A stretch of 64,000 bases of DNA from Isoptericola cucumis. Its GTDB lineage: Bacteria; Actinomycetota; Actinomycetes; Actinomycetales; Cellulomonadaceae. The notes under the pieces were generated by a model. That model had not been told where the DNA came from, made no database searches, and saw only the letters and a program-made list of their open reading frames with translations. The position numbers and the translations under genes were made by a program. The stretch spans positions 1-64,000 of the forward strand of contig NZ_BMDG01000004.1 of the NCBI RefSeq assembly GCF_014635665.1. Reading direction: 5' to 3'. The number at the start of each line of letters is the position of its first letter. Position 1 is the stretch's first letter. Of the stretch, positions 1 through 9,417 are shown in pieces.

Positions 1-116
1 CAACGGGTTGTGCGAATAGCATGCACGCGTCCACTGTGCGGTTCCCGAGAAACGGGCACCACCCCCCACCACACCCACAGGCGTGGACCCACGGGGGTGC
101 CTGACAACTCGATAAA
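1..116 (+). other. 23S-5S rRNA internal spacer
   Basis: This stretch precedes the 5S rRNA and has the look of an actinobacterial 23S-5S spacer; the 23S 3' end lies at or just before the window start. A stem can form between GGCACC at 55-60 and GGTGCC at 96-101, plausible as a processing stem, though that role is inference. No coding potential is apparent. Confidence 0.7.
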
Positions 117-234
117 GTTACGGCGGTCATAGCGAAGGGGAAACGCCCGGTCCCATCCCGAACCCGGAAGCTCAGCCCTTCAGCGCCGATGGTACTGCCC
201 TCGAGAGGGGGTGGGAGAGTAGGACGCCGCCGAA
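117..234 (+). rRNA. rrf: 5S ribosomal RNA
   Basis: About 118 nt with the typical bacterial 5S layout. The 5' part GTTACGGCGGTCATAGCG pairs with the 3' part ending CGCCGCCGAAC. The central block CCCGGTCCCATCCCGAACCC and the GAGAGTAGG loop region are the usual 5S signatures. It is the last gene of an rRNA operon whose 16S and 23S genes are upstream of the window, and it is followed directly by a strong hairpin terminator. Ends are accurate to a few bases. Confidence 0.93.
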
Positions 235-244
235 CACCCATTCA

Positions 245-281
245 CGAAAGGCCCACCCCCGACCCAGGGGTGGGCCTTTCG
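245..281 (+). terminator. rRNA operon terminator
   Basis: Perfect 15-bp stem between 245-259 and 267-281 with a 7-nt loop, placed about 10 nt after 5S rRNA. The 3' arm ends in CTTTCG rather than a long U tract, as is common in high-GC actinobacteria. Confidence 0.88.
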
Positions 282-387
282 CATACCCAGGGACGTCAGG
301 CTTGTGCTTCGGCCCTGGAGGCGGGGTGACCCGTCGGGGCCCTCGTGTGCCCTGCCAGGCTCCGGGCGCACACGCCGGCGCGATCCG

Positions 388-416
388 TTGACCGGGTTAA
401 TCCGGTCCTCTAAGGT
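388..416 (+). promoter_or_regulatory. glc operon promoter with embedded palindrome
   Basis: TTGACC (388-393), a 17-nt spacer and TAAGGT (411-416) form a good sigma-70-like promoter for the glc genes. The spacer holds a near-perfect 18-bp palindrome at 390-407, GACCGG-g-TTAA-t-CCGGTC, which would put a bound repressor between the -35 and -10 boxes. GntR-family regulators (GlcC, LldR) control such operons elsewhere, but none is encoded in this window. Confidence 0.65.
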
Positions 417-435
417 TCCACGGAGGAGAGCAACC

Positions 436-452
436 ATTCCGGGATGCGGAAT
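436..452 (+). promoter_or_regulatory. Inverted repeat in glc leader
   Basis: ATTCCG (436-441), 5-nt spacer, CGGAAT (447-452): a perfect 6-5-6 inverted repeat downstream of the expected transcription start and 74 nt before the glcD start. It could be a second operator or a small RNA hairpin. Confidence 0.4.
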
Positions 453-526
453 CGTTGGCTCATGGTGGGGCTGCTCGGCGCCTTGCCCAGGACTTGATAG
501 GCAGGGTGGCGACGAGGAGGTCGCAC

Positions 527-2026
527 GTGGCAGGACACCGCACCGCAACCCTCGGCCGCGAGGAGCGTACGCCCCTGGCCGCGGCCCGGGAGGAGCTGCT
601 CGCTCGTCTGGGGACCGAGCAGGTGATCGTCGACCGGCAGCGGCTCCGGACCTACGAGTGCGACGGGCTCGCGGCGTACCGCGTGGTGCCCGGCCTGGTG
701 GTCCTCGCCCAGGACGCCCGCGACGTGGAGACGACGGTGCGCGTGTGCGCCGCCCACCGGGTGCCGTTCGTCGCCCGCGGGTCGGGGACCGGCCTGAGCG
801 GCGGGGCGCTGCCGCACGCGGAGGGCGTGCTGGTGGTGATGTCGCAGATGCGCGCCCTGCGCGAGATCGACGTCGAGAACGAGCGGGCGGTGGTCGAGCC
901 CGGTGTGGTGAACCTCCAGCTTACGCATGCGACCACGCCCGACGGTTACTACTTCGCGCCCGACCCCTCGAGCCAGCAGGTCTGCTCGATCGGCGGGAAC
1001 GTCGCGGAGAACTCGGGCGGGGCGCACTGCCTCAAGTACGGCTTCACCACCAACCACGTCACGGGCGTCGACCTGGTCACCCCTGGCGGCGACGTCGTCG
1101 AGCTGGGCGGCAAGGCTCCCGACGCGCCCGGGTACGACCTGCTCGGGGCGGTGGTCGGCTCCGAGGGCACGCTCGGCGTGGTCACGCGGGTGACCGTCCG
1201 CCTGACGCGGCTCCCGCAGGACGTGCGCACCGTGCTCGCCGGCTTCCCGGACGTCGATGCCGCCGGTGCCGCGACGTCGGCGATCATCGGCGCGGGGATC
1301 ATCCCGGCCGCGATCGAGATGATGGACGCGCTGGCGATCGAGGCAGCGGAGGAGGCGGTGCACTGCGGCTACCCCGACGGCGCCGGCGCGGTGCTCGTGA
1401 TCGAGCTCGACGGGCCGTCGGCGGACGTCGAGCAGGAGCTGGCCGACGTGCTGCGCCTGTGCGACGAGTCGGGCGCCTTCGAGACCAGGCTCGCGGCCGA
1501 CGACCTCGAGCGCGCGCTCATCTGGAAGGGGCGCAAGTCGGCTTTCGCCGCCGTCGGCCGGATCAGCCCGGACTACATCGTCCAGGACGGTGTGATCCCG
1601 CGGACGGCGCTGTCGAGGGTGCTGCGTCAGATCGCCGAGCTCGGCGAGGCCGGCGGGTGCCGGGTGGCCAACGTCTTCCACGCCGGGGACGGGAACCTCC
1701 ATCCTCTCGTGCTGTTCGACGGCTCGGTCGAGGGCGCGACCGAGCGAGCCGAAGAGGTCGCCGGAGGGATTCTCGACCTGTGCATCAGCAACGGGGGCTC
1801 GATCACGGGCGAGCACGGCGTCGGGGCGGACAAGGCCCGGTACATGCCGCGGATGTTCAGCGACGACGACCTGGACGCCATGCAGGCCGTGCGCTGTGCC
1901 TTCGACCCGGACAACATCTCCAACCCGGGCAAGATCTTCCCCACCCCGCGGCTGTGCGGTGAGCGACCGGGGCGGCACCAGGGCGCCCACCCGCTGCAGG
2001 AGGCCGGGCTGGGGGAGGTCTTCTGA
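527..2026 (+). CDS. glcD: Glycolate oxidase subunit GlcD, FAD-binding
   Basis: FAD-linked oxidase (VAO/PCMH fold) that oxidises glycolate, or a related 2-hydroxy acid such as D-lactate, to the 2-oxo acid together with GlcE and GlcF. The N-terminal FAD domain shows RGSGTGLSGGALP and SIGGNVAENSGGAHCLKYG; the C-terminal cap has NVFHAGDGNLHPL and SITGEHGVGADK, typical of GlcD. I chose GTG at 527 because GAGGAGG lies at 514-520; it gives 499 aa, the same as E. coli GlcD. A longer frame starting at 455 has no such site. It is the first gene of glcDEF-lctP, and its stop overlaps the glcE start (TGATG). Confidence 0.92.
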   Translation: MAGHRTATLGREERTPLAAAREELLARLGTEQVIVDRQRLRTYECDGLAAYRVVPGLVVLAQDARDVETTVRVCAAHRVPFVARGSGTGLSGGALPHAEGVLVVMSQMRALREIDVENERAVVEPGVVNLQLTHATTPDGYYFAPDPSSQQVCSIGGNVAENSGGAHCLKYGFTTNHVTGVDLVTPGGDVVELGGKAPDAPGYDLLGAVVGSEGTLGVVTRVTVRLTRLPQDVRTVLAGFPDVDAAGAATSAIIGAGIIPAAIEMMDALAIEAAEEAVHCGYPDGAGAVLVIELDGPSADVEQELADVLRLCDESGAFETRLAADDLERALIWKGRKSAFAAVGRISPDYIVQDGVIPRTALSRVLRQIAELGEAGGCRVANVFHAGDGNLHPLVLFDGSVEGATERAEEVAGGILDLCISNGGSITGEHGVGADKARYMPRMFSDDDLDAMQAVRCAFDPDNISNPGKIFPTPRLCGERPGRHQGAHPLQEAGLGEVF

Positions 2027-3291
2027 TGGGGTCGTCGACGCTGCACGGCCTGGACGTGGCCGCGCTCGAACGCGCCGTCGACGGAGCGGGTGAGGTCCGG
2101 GAGGCCGGGCACGAGGACGCCGTCGACGGCGTGCCCGCCCGGGTGGTGGCACGGCCGACGACCGTGGGCGGCGTCTCCGCTCTCCTGCGGGAGGCGGCCG
2201 TCCAGGGCCTGGCGACCGTCCTCCGCGGCGGTGGCACCGCGCTCCGCTGGAGCGCGCCGCCCGCACGGGTCGACGTGCTGCTGGACACCACGGGTCTCGA
2301 CCGCCTCGTCGAGCACGAGGCGGGTGACCTCGTCGTCGTGGCGCAGGCGGGGCTGCCGGTCGCCGAGCTCGCCGACCGGGTGGGCGTCGCCGGACAGGAG
2401 CTGGTCCTGGACCTGCCGCCCGACCGTGTCGCCGGTGGTTCGACGATCGGCGGCGCCCTGTCGGTGGGGTACACCGGCCCCCGGCGTCTGCAGCGGCTCG
2501 CGCTGCGCGACCGTGTGCTGGGCGCGACCGTGGTGCTGGCCGACGGGACCGTGACCGCCTCCGGCGGCAAGGTCGTGAAGAACGTCGCCGGCTACGACGT
2601 CGCCAAGCTCGTCACCGGCGCCTACGGCACGCTCGGGGTCGTCGTGCAGGCGGCGTTCCGCCTCCATCCGGTGCGGCCGGCCCGGGCGTTCGTGGTCCGC
2701 TCGGGACCGCTGTCCGACGTCGCGGCCGCCGCGCGCGCGGTCGTCGCCTCGCAGCTCGCGCCCGCGGCCGTCGAGCTCGACCGCCGGGCAGGGGAGGACG
2801 TCGCCACCGTGGCCGCCCTGTTCGAGGGCGGCCACGGCGCCGTCGCGACCCGCGCCGCTGCCGCGGCCGTGCTGGTCGGCGGGGAGGTCGACGGCGTGGC
2901 GCCCGACTGGTGGGGGCAGGTGCCGACAGGACCGGTGACCGCCAAGGCGACCGCGACGCTCGCCGGCGTCGGCCGCCTGCTGGCGGCCGCTCGGGCGGCC
3001 GAGCGGGAGAGCGGGGCCACGGTGGCCGTGCGCGGGTCAGCCATGGGTGCGCTGCTCGTCGGCATGGACGGACCGGACCCGGCCGCGATCGCGGCTGCCG
3101 TCGCGCGCCTGCGGGCCGCCTCGCCGACCGTGGGCGACGGCAGCGTCACGGTCCTGGCCGCGCCGCCCGGCGTGCGCGACGGGCTGGACGTCTGGGGGCC
3201 CGTGCCGGGCCTGGAGCTCATGCGCAGCGTGAAGGCGCGTCTCGACCCGGGGCGCCTGCTGGCGCCCGGCCGTTTCGTGGGAGGGATCTGA
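2026..3291 (+). CDS. glcE: Glycolate oxidase subunit GlcE, FAD-binding
   Basis: Second FAD-binding subunit of the glycolate oxidase complex, 421 aa. It shares the PCMH fold with GlcD but is shorter. Diagnostic segments are VLRGGGTALRWSAPP in the FAD loop, GGSTIGGALSVGYTGPRR, and SGGKVVKNVAGYDVAKL, the GlcE hallmark. The C-terminus ends MRSVKARLDPGRLLAPGRF, as in this family. Its start overlaps the glcD stop, suggesting translational coupling, and glcF follows after 16 nt. Confidence 0.9.
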   Translation: MGSSTLHGLDVAALERAVDGAGEVREAGHEDAVDGVPARVVARPTTVGGVSALLREAAVQGLATVLRGGGTALRWSAPPARVDVLLDTTGLDRLVEHEAGDLVVVAQAGLPVAELADRVGVAGQELVLDLPPDRVAGGSTIGGALSVGYTGPRRLQRLALRDRVLGATVVLADGTVTASGGKVVKNVAGYDVAKLVTGAYGTLGVVVQAAFRLHPVRPARAFVVRSGPLSDVAAAARAVVASQLAPAAVELDRRAGEDVATVAALFEGGHGAVATRAAAAAVLVGGEVDGVAPDWWGQVPTGPVTAKATATLAGVGRLLAAARAAERESGATVAVRGSAMGALLVGMDGPDPAAIAAAVARLRAASPTVGDGSVTVLAAPPGVRDGLDVWGPVPGLELMRSVKARLDPGRLLAPGRFVGGI

Positions 3292-3307
3292 TGGGGGGCG
3301 GCATCCG

Positions 3308-4675
3308 ATGACGACCGAGGAGTCCAAGCCCGACCTGCTGGGGGGAGCGTTCGACGACCACCACCCGCCGAGCAAGGAGCTGCTCGACGACTGCGTGCAC
3401 TGCGGGTTCTGCCTGCCGGCGTGCCCCACCTACTCGCTCTGGGGCGAGGAGATGGACTCCCCGCGCGGGCGCATCTACCTGATGGGCGAGGGGCTCGAGG
3501 GCGAGCCCATGAGCCCGGCGCTCGTGCAGCACGTGGACGCGTGCCTGGGCTGCATGGCGTGCGTGAGCGCGTGCCCCTCGGGGGTGCGGTACGACCGGCT
3601 GATCGAGCAGACGCGGCAGCAGGTCGAGCGGCGAGGTGCCGAGCACCGCACGCGGGGCGACCGGGCACTGCGGTCGATGATCTTCGCGCTCTTCCCGCAC
3701 CCGGGACGGCTGCGGCTGCTGCGCGGGCCGCTCCGGCTCTACCAAGGGCTCGGGCTGAGCCGGCTCGTGCGGCGCAGCGGGCTCCTCGCGAAGCTCTCGC
3801 CGTCCCTCGCCGCGATGGAGGCGGTCGCACCCCCGATCACGCCGCGCGAGCCCGTGCCGCCGCTGGTCCGCGCCCGCGGCGAGCGCCGGGCGACCGTGGG
3901 GATGCTGCTGGGCTGCGTCCAGCGGGAGATGTTCCCCGGGGTCAACGCGGCCACGGCGCGGGTGCTCGCAGCCGAAGGATGCGACGTCGTCACGCCGCCG
4001 CGCCAGGGATGCTGCGGCGCGCTCTCGGTGCACGCCGGCCGGGAGGCGGAGGGCCTGCGGTACGCCCGGGCGCTGGTGGACGCGTTCGAGGAGGCCGGGG
4101 TCGATCGCGTCGTGGTGAACTCCGCCGGCTGCGGGTCGACCATGAAGGAGTACGCCGACCTGCTCGCCGACGACCCCCGGTACGCCGACCGGGCCCGGAC
4201 CTTCGCGCAGAAGGTCCGCGACGTGTCGGAGATCCTCGTCGAGCTGGGGCCGGTCGCGCGTCGTCACCCGCTCGAGCTGACCGTCGCGTACCACGACGCC
4301 TGCCACCTCTCCCACGCCCAGGGCGTGCGCTCGCAGCCGCGCGAGCTGCTGGCGCAGATCCCCGCGCTGCGGGTCCGGGAGATCACCGAGGGCGACATGT
4401 GCTGCGGGTCCGCGGGCATCTACAACCTCGTCAACCCCGAGCCCGCCGCCGAGCTCGGCGACCGCAAGGCCCGCAACGTCGCGGCGACCGGGGCGGACCT
4501 GCTCGTGACCTCGAACCCCGGCTGCCTCATGCAGGTCACGACCGCTTTGGAGCGGCAGGGCCGGTCGATCGCGACCGCGCACCTCGTGCTCGTCCTCGAC
4601 GCGTCGTTGCGCGGGCTGGGGCGCGACGCGCTCGTCCCGTCCGCCCGCGGGCCCGGGGACCTGACCGACACCTGA
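3308..4675 (+). CDS. glcF: Glycolate oxidase iron-sulfur subunit GlcF
   Basis: Electron-transfer subunit of glycolate oxidase, 455 aa. Two 4Fe-4S ligand sets are visible near the N-terminus, [12 protein letters not shown] (about residues 29-40) and [12 protein letters not shown] (about 79-90), followed by two CCG-type cysteine-rich domains with [13 protein letters not shown] and [12 protein letters not shown]. It would pass electrons from the GlcD/GlcE flavins to the membrane quinone pool. It ends with the GlcF order NPGCLMQV. A 136-nt gap with short direct repeats separates it from the permease. Confidence 0.92.
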   Translation: MTTEESKPDLLGGAFDDHHPPSKELLDDCVHCGFCLPACPTYSLWGEEMDSPRGRIYLMGEGLEGEPMSPALVQHVDACLGCMACVSACPSGVRYDRLIEQTRQQVERRGAEHRTRGDRALRSMIFALFPHPGRLRLLRGPLRLYQGLGLSRLVRRSGLLAKLSPSLAAMEAVAPPITPREPVPPLVRARGERRATVGMLLGCVQREMFPGVNAATARVLAAEGCDVVTPPRQGCCGALSVHAGREAEGLRYARALVDAFEEAGVDRVVVNSAGCGSTMKEYADLLADDPRYADRARTFAQKVRDVSEILVELGPVARRHPLELTVAYHDACHLSHAQGVRSQPRELLAQIPALRVREITEGDMCCGSAGIYNLVNPEPAAELGDRKARNVAATGADLLVTSNPGCLMQVTTALERQGRSIATAHLVLVLDASLRGLGRDALVPSARGPGDLTDT

Positions 4676-4811
4676 CCGACGTCACCAGTCCCGACGTCAC
4701 CAGACCCCACCTCGCCAAGCCCCGACCTCTCCACGACCCGACGGACACCACGAACCGAAGACCGACCACCCGACCGATCCGGCAACGACGCCGGTCACCC
4801 TGGGAGCGCAC

Positions 4812-6656
4812 ATGGACAACCTTGCCGTCCTCGCACTGCTCGCCTTCGTCCCCATCCTCGTCGTCGGGGTGCTGCTCGTCGGGTTCCGATGGCCCGCGCG
4901 CACGGCGATGCCCGTCGGCCTCGTCGCCGTGGTGATCGTCGCCCTCGCGGTCTGGCAGATCGCGCCGGTGACCATCGCCGCGTCCGCCGTCCAAGGGCTG
5001 CTGGTCGCGATCGGGCTGCTCTGGATCATCTTCGGCGCGCTGCTGATGCTCGAGACCATCACCAAGAGCGGCGCCCTGCAGACGATCCGGGCGGGGTTCA
5101 CCACGATCAGCGCCGACCGGCGGGTGCAGGTGATCATCATCGCCTGGCTGTTCGGGTCGTTCATCGAGGGGTCGGCCGGGTTCGGCACCCCCGCGGCCGT
5201 CGTGGCGCCGCTGCTGCTCGCGCTCGGCTTCCCCGCGATGGCGGCGGTCATGGCAGGCCTGATCATCCAGTCGACCCCCGTGAGCTTCGGTGCGGTCGGC
5301 ACACCGATGATCACCGGGATCGGCACCGGCCTCGCCGGCAGCGACGGGGCGCTGGTCCCGCAGGTGCAGGAGCGGGCCGACGCGCTCGGTCTGGACGCGG
5401 GCGGTTTCGTCGCACACACGGCCACGCAGGTCGCGACGGTGCACGCGATCGTGGGCGTCCTGGTCCCGCTCATCCTGGTGACCCTGATGACCGGGTACTT
5501 CGGCGAGAAGCGCAGCTTCCGCGCCGGGCTGGCCGTCGCCCCGTTCGCGCTCTACGCCGCCGTCGCGATGATCGTGCCCTACCTGCTGGTCGCCTACCTG
5601 CTGGGCCCGGAGTTCCCGTCGATGCTCGGCGGGTTCCTCGGCCTCGCGCTGGTGATGTTCACGTCGTCCAAGGGATTCCTCATGCCGAAGGAGGTCTGGG
5701 ACTTCCCCGAGCGGTCGCGCTGGAGCGACCGCTGGATGGGAACGGTCGACCCCACGAAGGAGAGCGTGCCCCTGACCCGGCGGATGTCGCTGGTGCGCGC
5801 CTGGACGCCGTACGTCGTGGTGGCGGTGCTGCTGCTCCTGACCCGGAACGTGCCGGCGATCAAGGACTTCCTCACCGGCCCGGCCGTGCTGCAGGTGAAC
5901 GACATCTTCGGCACCGGCATCAGCCAGAACATGGACCTCCTGTACTCGCCGGGCGCCATCTTCCTCCTGGCGTGCCTCGTGACCTACGTCGTGCACCGGA
6001 TGAACGGCCGCCAGATCGCGGCGTCGTGGAAGGTGGCGGGCGGGCAGCTCTGGGGCGCGGCGTTCGCGCTCCTGTGCGCGCTGCCGCTGGTGCGGATCTT
6101 CATCAACTCCGGCCCGGAGTTCAACGCGGCGGGCCTGGAGTCGATGCCGATCACCCTGGCCGAGGCGGCGGCGGACGTCGCGGGCCAGAGCTGGCCCATC
6201 GTCGCGCCCTTCATCGGCGCGCTCGGGGCGTTCGTCGCCGGGTCGAACACCGTGTCGAACATGATGTTCTCCCTCTTCCAGTTCTCCACCGGCGAGAGCA
6301 TCGGCGTCGCGACGCCGGAGACGGTGGTCGCGCTGCAGGCGGTGGGCGGGGCCGCGGGGAACATGGTGGCCGTGCACAACGTGGTCGCGGCGTCGGCCAC
6401 GGTCGGCCTGCTCGGCCGGGAGGGCGACCTCATCCGCAAGACCGCCCTCCCGGCGCTGTACTACTGCCTGGCCGCCGGCGGGGTGGGCTATCTGTGGATC
6501 TACGGCTTCGGTCTCAACGCCGGCCTGTTCGTCGTCCTGCTCGTGGTCGCGTCGCTGGTCACGCTCGGCGTGTGGTTCTCCCGCAAGTCCGATCTGCCGA
6601 ACCCGGAGGTGGCGCCGGCACCCGTCGGGGCGGGGGAGCCGCGGGCCGGCGCGTGA
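4812..6656 (+). CDS. lctP: L-lactate/glycolate permease, LctP family
   Basis: Integral membrane transporter of 614 aa with about a dozen or more hydrophobic segments. Family signatures include [37 protein letters not shown] and [18 protein letters not shown] with [18 protein letters not shown] near the C-terminus. LctP/GlcA proteins import L-lactate, D-lactate or glycolate by proton symport. Position after glcDEF makes glycolate or lactate the likely substrate; the sequence alone does not say which. GGGAG just upstream of ATG 4812 is the ribosome site. Confidence 0.9.
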   Translation: MDNLAVLALLAFVPILVVGVLLVGFRWPARTAMPVGLVAVVIVALAVWQIAPVTIAASAVQGLLVAIGLLWIIFGALLMLETITKSGALQTIRAGFTTISADRRVQVIIIAWLFGSFIEGSAGFGTPAAVVAPLLLALGFPAMAAVMAGLIIQSTPVSFGAVGTPMITGIGTGLAGSDGALVPQVQERADALGLDAGGFVAHTATQVATVHAIVGVLVPLILVTLMTGYFGEKRSFRAGLAVAPFALYAAVAMIVPYLLVAYLLGPEFPSMLGGFLGLALVMFTSSKGFLMPKEVWDFPERSRWSDRWMGTVDPTKESVPLTRRMSLVRAWTPYVVVAVLLLLTRNVPAIKDFLTGPAVLQVNDIFGTGISQNMDLLYSPGAIFLLACLVTYVVHRMNGRQIAASWKVAGGQLWGAAFALLCALPLVRIFINSGPEFNAAGLESMPITLAEAAADVAGQSWPIVAPFIGALGAFVAGSNTVSNMMFSLFQFSTGESIGVATPETVVALQAVGGAAGNMVAVHNVVAASATVGLLGREGDLIRKTALPALYYCLAAGGVGYLWIYGFGLNAGLFVVLLVVASLVTLGVWFSRKSDLPNPEVAPAPVGAGEPRAGA

Positions 6657-6752
6657 CCTGAGACACGTCGTGGCGCCGAGGGGTGCCCCGGACGTCTCCG
6701 ACACGGTCCGGCGTGGGAGAATCGGGCGATCCCACCACCCGAGAGGAACACC

Positions 6753-7979
6753 GTGAACGACTCCGCTCCCGAGCAGGGCCGCGACGACGAGAGGCCGAGC
6801 TCCCGCTCCGGCGGCGCCCGCGGCCGTGGGCCCGGCGACGGGCGCTCCGGCGGCGGGCGCGGTGACCGGCGCGGAGGTGGCGGCGACCGCGGCCCCCGGC
6901 GCGACGACCGCGGGTCGGCCGGGCGTGACGAGCGACCGGAGCGACGCGACCGCCGCGACGACGGTCGCGGCCGTCGGGAGGACGGTGGCCAGCGCCGGGA
7001 CGGCGGGCCGAGCCGCCCGCGTCGTGACGACCGGGGGAACGGCCCGGCGCGCCGGCAGGGCTCGGGCGACAGGCCGTACGGTCGCCCCGACGAGCGCGGG
7101 GGCCGGCCGACCGAGAGCCGTGACCGCGGTGGCCGGCCGGCGCGTCGTGACGACCGGACCGACCGCCGGGCCGCGCCCCGTGCCACGGACCGCCCGGAGC
7201 GCGCGCGGGTCAGCGAGCCCGAGATCGCGGAGGACGTGAACATCGGCCAGCTGAGCCGCGAGGCGCGCGGCCGCATGCGCGGGCTGACGAAGGAGAACGC
7301 GGAGCGGGTCGGCATGCACCTCGTGATGGCGGGGCGTCTGCTCGACGTCGACCCCGAGCGCGCCTACGAGCACGCCCAGGCCGCGGTCCGTCGCGGCGGG
7401 CGCATCGACGTCGTGCGGGAGGCCGCGGGCATCGCCGCGTACCGTACGGGCCGGTTCGCCGAGGCGCTGCGCGAGCTGCGCACCGTCCGTCGGCTCAACG
7501 GGTCGTCGGAGCACCTGCCGATCATGGCCGACGCCGAGCGCGGCCTCGGGCGCCCCGAGCGCGCGCTGGCGCTCGCCGCCAGCGACGAGGCCCGCACCCT
7601 GGATGCCGAGGGCCGCACGGAGCTGGCCATCGTCGCGAGCGGTGCCCGTTCTGATCTGGGCGAGCACGAGGCGGCGCTGGCGGTGCTGGACCGCATCCCG
7701 GCCGCCGACCAGCAGGGCGACCTGCGGATCCGCGTGCTGCAGGCGCGCGCCGTGGCACTGGAGGCGGCCGGCCGGACGGCCGAGGCCTCGACCCTGCTGG
7801 CCCGCGTCGCCCCGGACGAGCTGGAGCGGGTGTCCGGCGTGCTGCCGGCCGACGAGGACGTCGTCGTGTACGACGTCTACGACGAGGAGGCGGACGACGC
7901 CGCCGGCGAGCCCGCCGACGCGGCGGACGAGCCCGACCCCCCGGCACCGGAGACGGACGGCCCCGAGGACCGCGCGTGA
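6753..7979 (+). CDS. RG/RD-rich protein with TPR-like helical domain
   Basis: 408 aa with two clearly different halves. Residues 1 to about 155 are low complexity, rich in Arg, Gly and Asp (runs such as GRGPGDGRSGGGRGDRRGGG and RDERPERRDRRDDGRG), like RGG-type RNA-binding disordered regions. Residues about 160-375 are helical with repeated Ala/Arg/Leu blocks (RAYEHAQAAVRRGGRIDVV, ERALALAASDEARTL) consistent with tetratricopeptide-like repeats. The C-terminal 35 residues are acidic. The GTG start has GAGAGGAA upstream. It overlaps the HAD gene by 4 nt. The biochemical role is unknown. Confidence 0.8.
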   Translation: MNDSAPEQGRDDERPSSRSGGARGRGPGDGRSGGGRGDRRGGGGDRGPRRDDRGSAGRDERPERRDRRDDGRGRREDGGQRRDGGPSRPRRDDRGNGPARRQGSGDRPYGRPDERGGRPTESRDRGGRPARRDDRTDRRAAPRATDRPERARVSEPEIAEDVNIGQLSREARGRMRGLTKENAERVGMHLVMAGRLLDVDPERAYEHAQAAVRRGGRIDVVREAAGIAAYRTGRFAEALRELRTVRRLNGSSEHLPIMADAERGLGRPERALALAASDEARTLDAEGRTELAIVASGARSDLGEHEAALAVLDRIPAADQQGDLRIRVLQARAVALEAAGRTAEASTLLARVAPDELERVSGVLPADEDVVVYDVYDEEADDAAGEPADAADEPDPPAPETDGPEDRA

Positions 7980-8989
7980 CGGCGAGGCTCCGCGAGAGCG
8001 CCACGCCGCTCGCGTCCGCGCACGACCTCGCCCTGGTCGACCTCGACGGCGTCGCGTACAAGGGCCACCTGCCCATCCCGCACGCCGCGGCGAGCCTCGC
8101 CGCGGCGCGCGACGGCGGGCTGCGCCTGGTGTTCGTCACCAACAACGCCTCCCGGGAGCCGGAGGACGTCGCCGGCCAGCTGACCGCGCTCGACATCCCC
8201 ACCGGCGCCGACGAGGTCATGACCGCGGCCCAGGCCTGCGCCGCGCTGCTGCGCACCCGCCTGGAGCCGGGAGCCCGGGTGCTCGTGGTGGGCGGGGCGG
8301 GGCTGGTCACGGCGGTGGAGTCCGCGGGGCTCGTCGTCGTGGGTTCCGCGGACGACCGCCCGGACGCCGTCGCGCAGGGCTACGCCCCCGACCTCGGGTG
8401 GTCGGACCTGGCGGAGGCGGCGTACGCCGTCGCCGGCGGGGCCTGGCACGTCGCGAGCAACCTCGACCGGTCGCTGCCGACGGCGCGCGGCTTCGCGCCG
8501 GGCAACGGCGCGCTCGTGGGCGCGGTGACGGCGGCGACGGGGGTCCGGCCCGACAGCGCGGGCAAGCCGTCGCCGACGATGTACCGGCTGGCCGTCGAGC
8601 GCGCGGGGGCCCAGCGGCCGCTGGTCGTCGGCGACCGGCTCGACACGGACCTCGCCGGGGCCCGGTCCGGGGGGATCCCGGGCCTGCACGTGCTCACCGG
8701 TGTCTCGTCCGCGCGGGACGCCGTGCTCGCGGAGCCGGGCCTGCGGCCCGACTTCGTCGGTGCCGACCTGCGTGCGCTGCTGGAGCCGCATCCCGTGCCC
8801 GTCCCCGCCGACGACGGCTGGTGGGAGTGCGGCGGCCGCGCGGCGCGGGTCGCAGACGGCCGGCTCGAGCTGGACCGCCACGGGCCCCGGGGGATCGACG
8901 TCGTCCGCGCGGCGTGCGCGGCCGCCTGGGACGCGGTCGACGCCGGCCGGGCGGTCGACCCGCAGAGCGTGCCGGACCTCGGCGCCTGA
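7976..8989 (+). CDS. HAD-IIA family phosphatase (NagD-like)
   Basis: 337 aa haloacid dehalogenase hydrolase of subfamily IIA. Motif I is LVDLDGVAYKG with the nucleophile and acid aspartates, motif II is FVTNNASR, motif III is AGKPSPTMY, and motif IV is VVGDRLDTDLAGA. Relatives act on p-nitrophenyl phosphate, sugar phosphates or nucleotide monophosphates; the substrate here is unknown. A C-terminal extension of about 70 residues (after LRALLEPHP) is not part of the core fold. GTG start overlaps the previous stop (GTGA). Confidence 0.87.
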   Translation: MTARLRESATPLASAHDLALVDLDGVAYKGHLPIPHAAASLAAARDGGLRLVFVTNNASREPEDVAGQLTALDIPTGADEVMTAAQACAALLRTRLEPGARVLVVGGAGLVTAVESAGLVVVGSADDRPDAVAQGYAPDLGWSDLAEAAYAVAGGAWHVASNLDRSLPTARGFAPGNGALVGAVTAATGVRPDSAGKPSPTMYRLAVERAGAQRPLVVGDRLDTDLAGARSGGIPGLHVLTGVSSARDAVLAEPGLRPDFVGADLRALLEPHPVPVPADDGWWECGGRAARVADGRLELDRHGPRGIDVVRAACAAAWDAVDAGRAVDPQSVPDLGA

Positions 8990-9189
8990 GCCCCTCTGTC
9001 CCGGTACGGCGCGCGTCAGCCTGTGCGTCGCGCACGGTGGTACCGACCGTTCCGGGTAGCGTGGGCTCCGGCCGCGGGCGCGCCCACGGCCACCACGTGG
9101 ACGTCCGGCGGCCGCGGGCCCGTGCGCGCGACGCGTCGCGGCGGGAGCGGGGGCCGGGTTGCCCGGGCGAGACCCAGCGAGGAGGGACG

Positions 9190-9417
9190 ATGACGCAGGA
9201 CACGGGACCGCGGGAGGCCCAGGGCGACGAGCCGACGCCCGAGCCGGCGCCCGACGCCGGGCCGGACGGCGCGGCGGACGTCTCCCTCGAGGGTCTGGAC
9301 GACCTCCCGCTCACCGAGCACGTCGCGCGGTTCTCCGCGGTGCACGACGCGCTGCGCGACCGTCTCGACAACCCTGTCCGGGAGGGCACCGACGCGTCCC
9401 CGGGGGCGGACGACTGA
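9190..9417 (+). CDS. Small conserved actinobacterial protein upstream of tlyA
   Basis: 75 aa, acidic and proline-rich at the start (EPTPEPAPDAGPDG), then a predicted helical segment LTEHVARFSAVHDALRDRL. A GGAGGGACG ribosome site precedes ATG 9190, and the stop overlaps the tlyA start (TGATG), so it is probably translated with tlyA. A TAGCGT -10-like hexamer at 9057-9062 could be the operon promoter, leaving a leader of about 120 nt. Function unknown. Confidence 0.7.
   Translation: MTQDTGPREAQGDEPTPEPAPDAGPDGAADVSLEGLDDLPLTEHVARFSAVHDALRDRLDNPVREGTDASPGADD

Noticed and set aside
304-1962. Plus-strand open frame overlapping glcD in another frame
   Set aside because: Arg/Gly/Ala-rich shadow of glcD, which has clear FAD motifs and a ribosome site.
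4536-7667. Minus-strand open frame of 1043 codons
   Set aside because: Antisense to the lctP permease and RG-rich protein genes; low-complexity His/Asp/Arg composition and no recognised domain.
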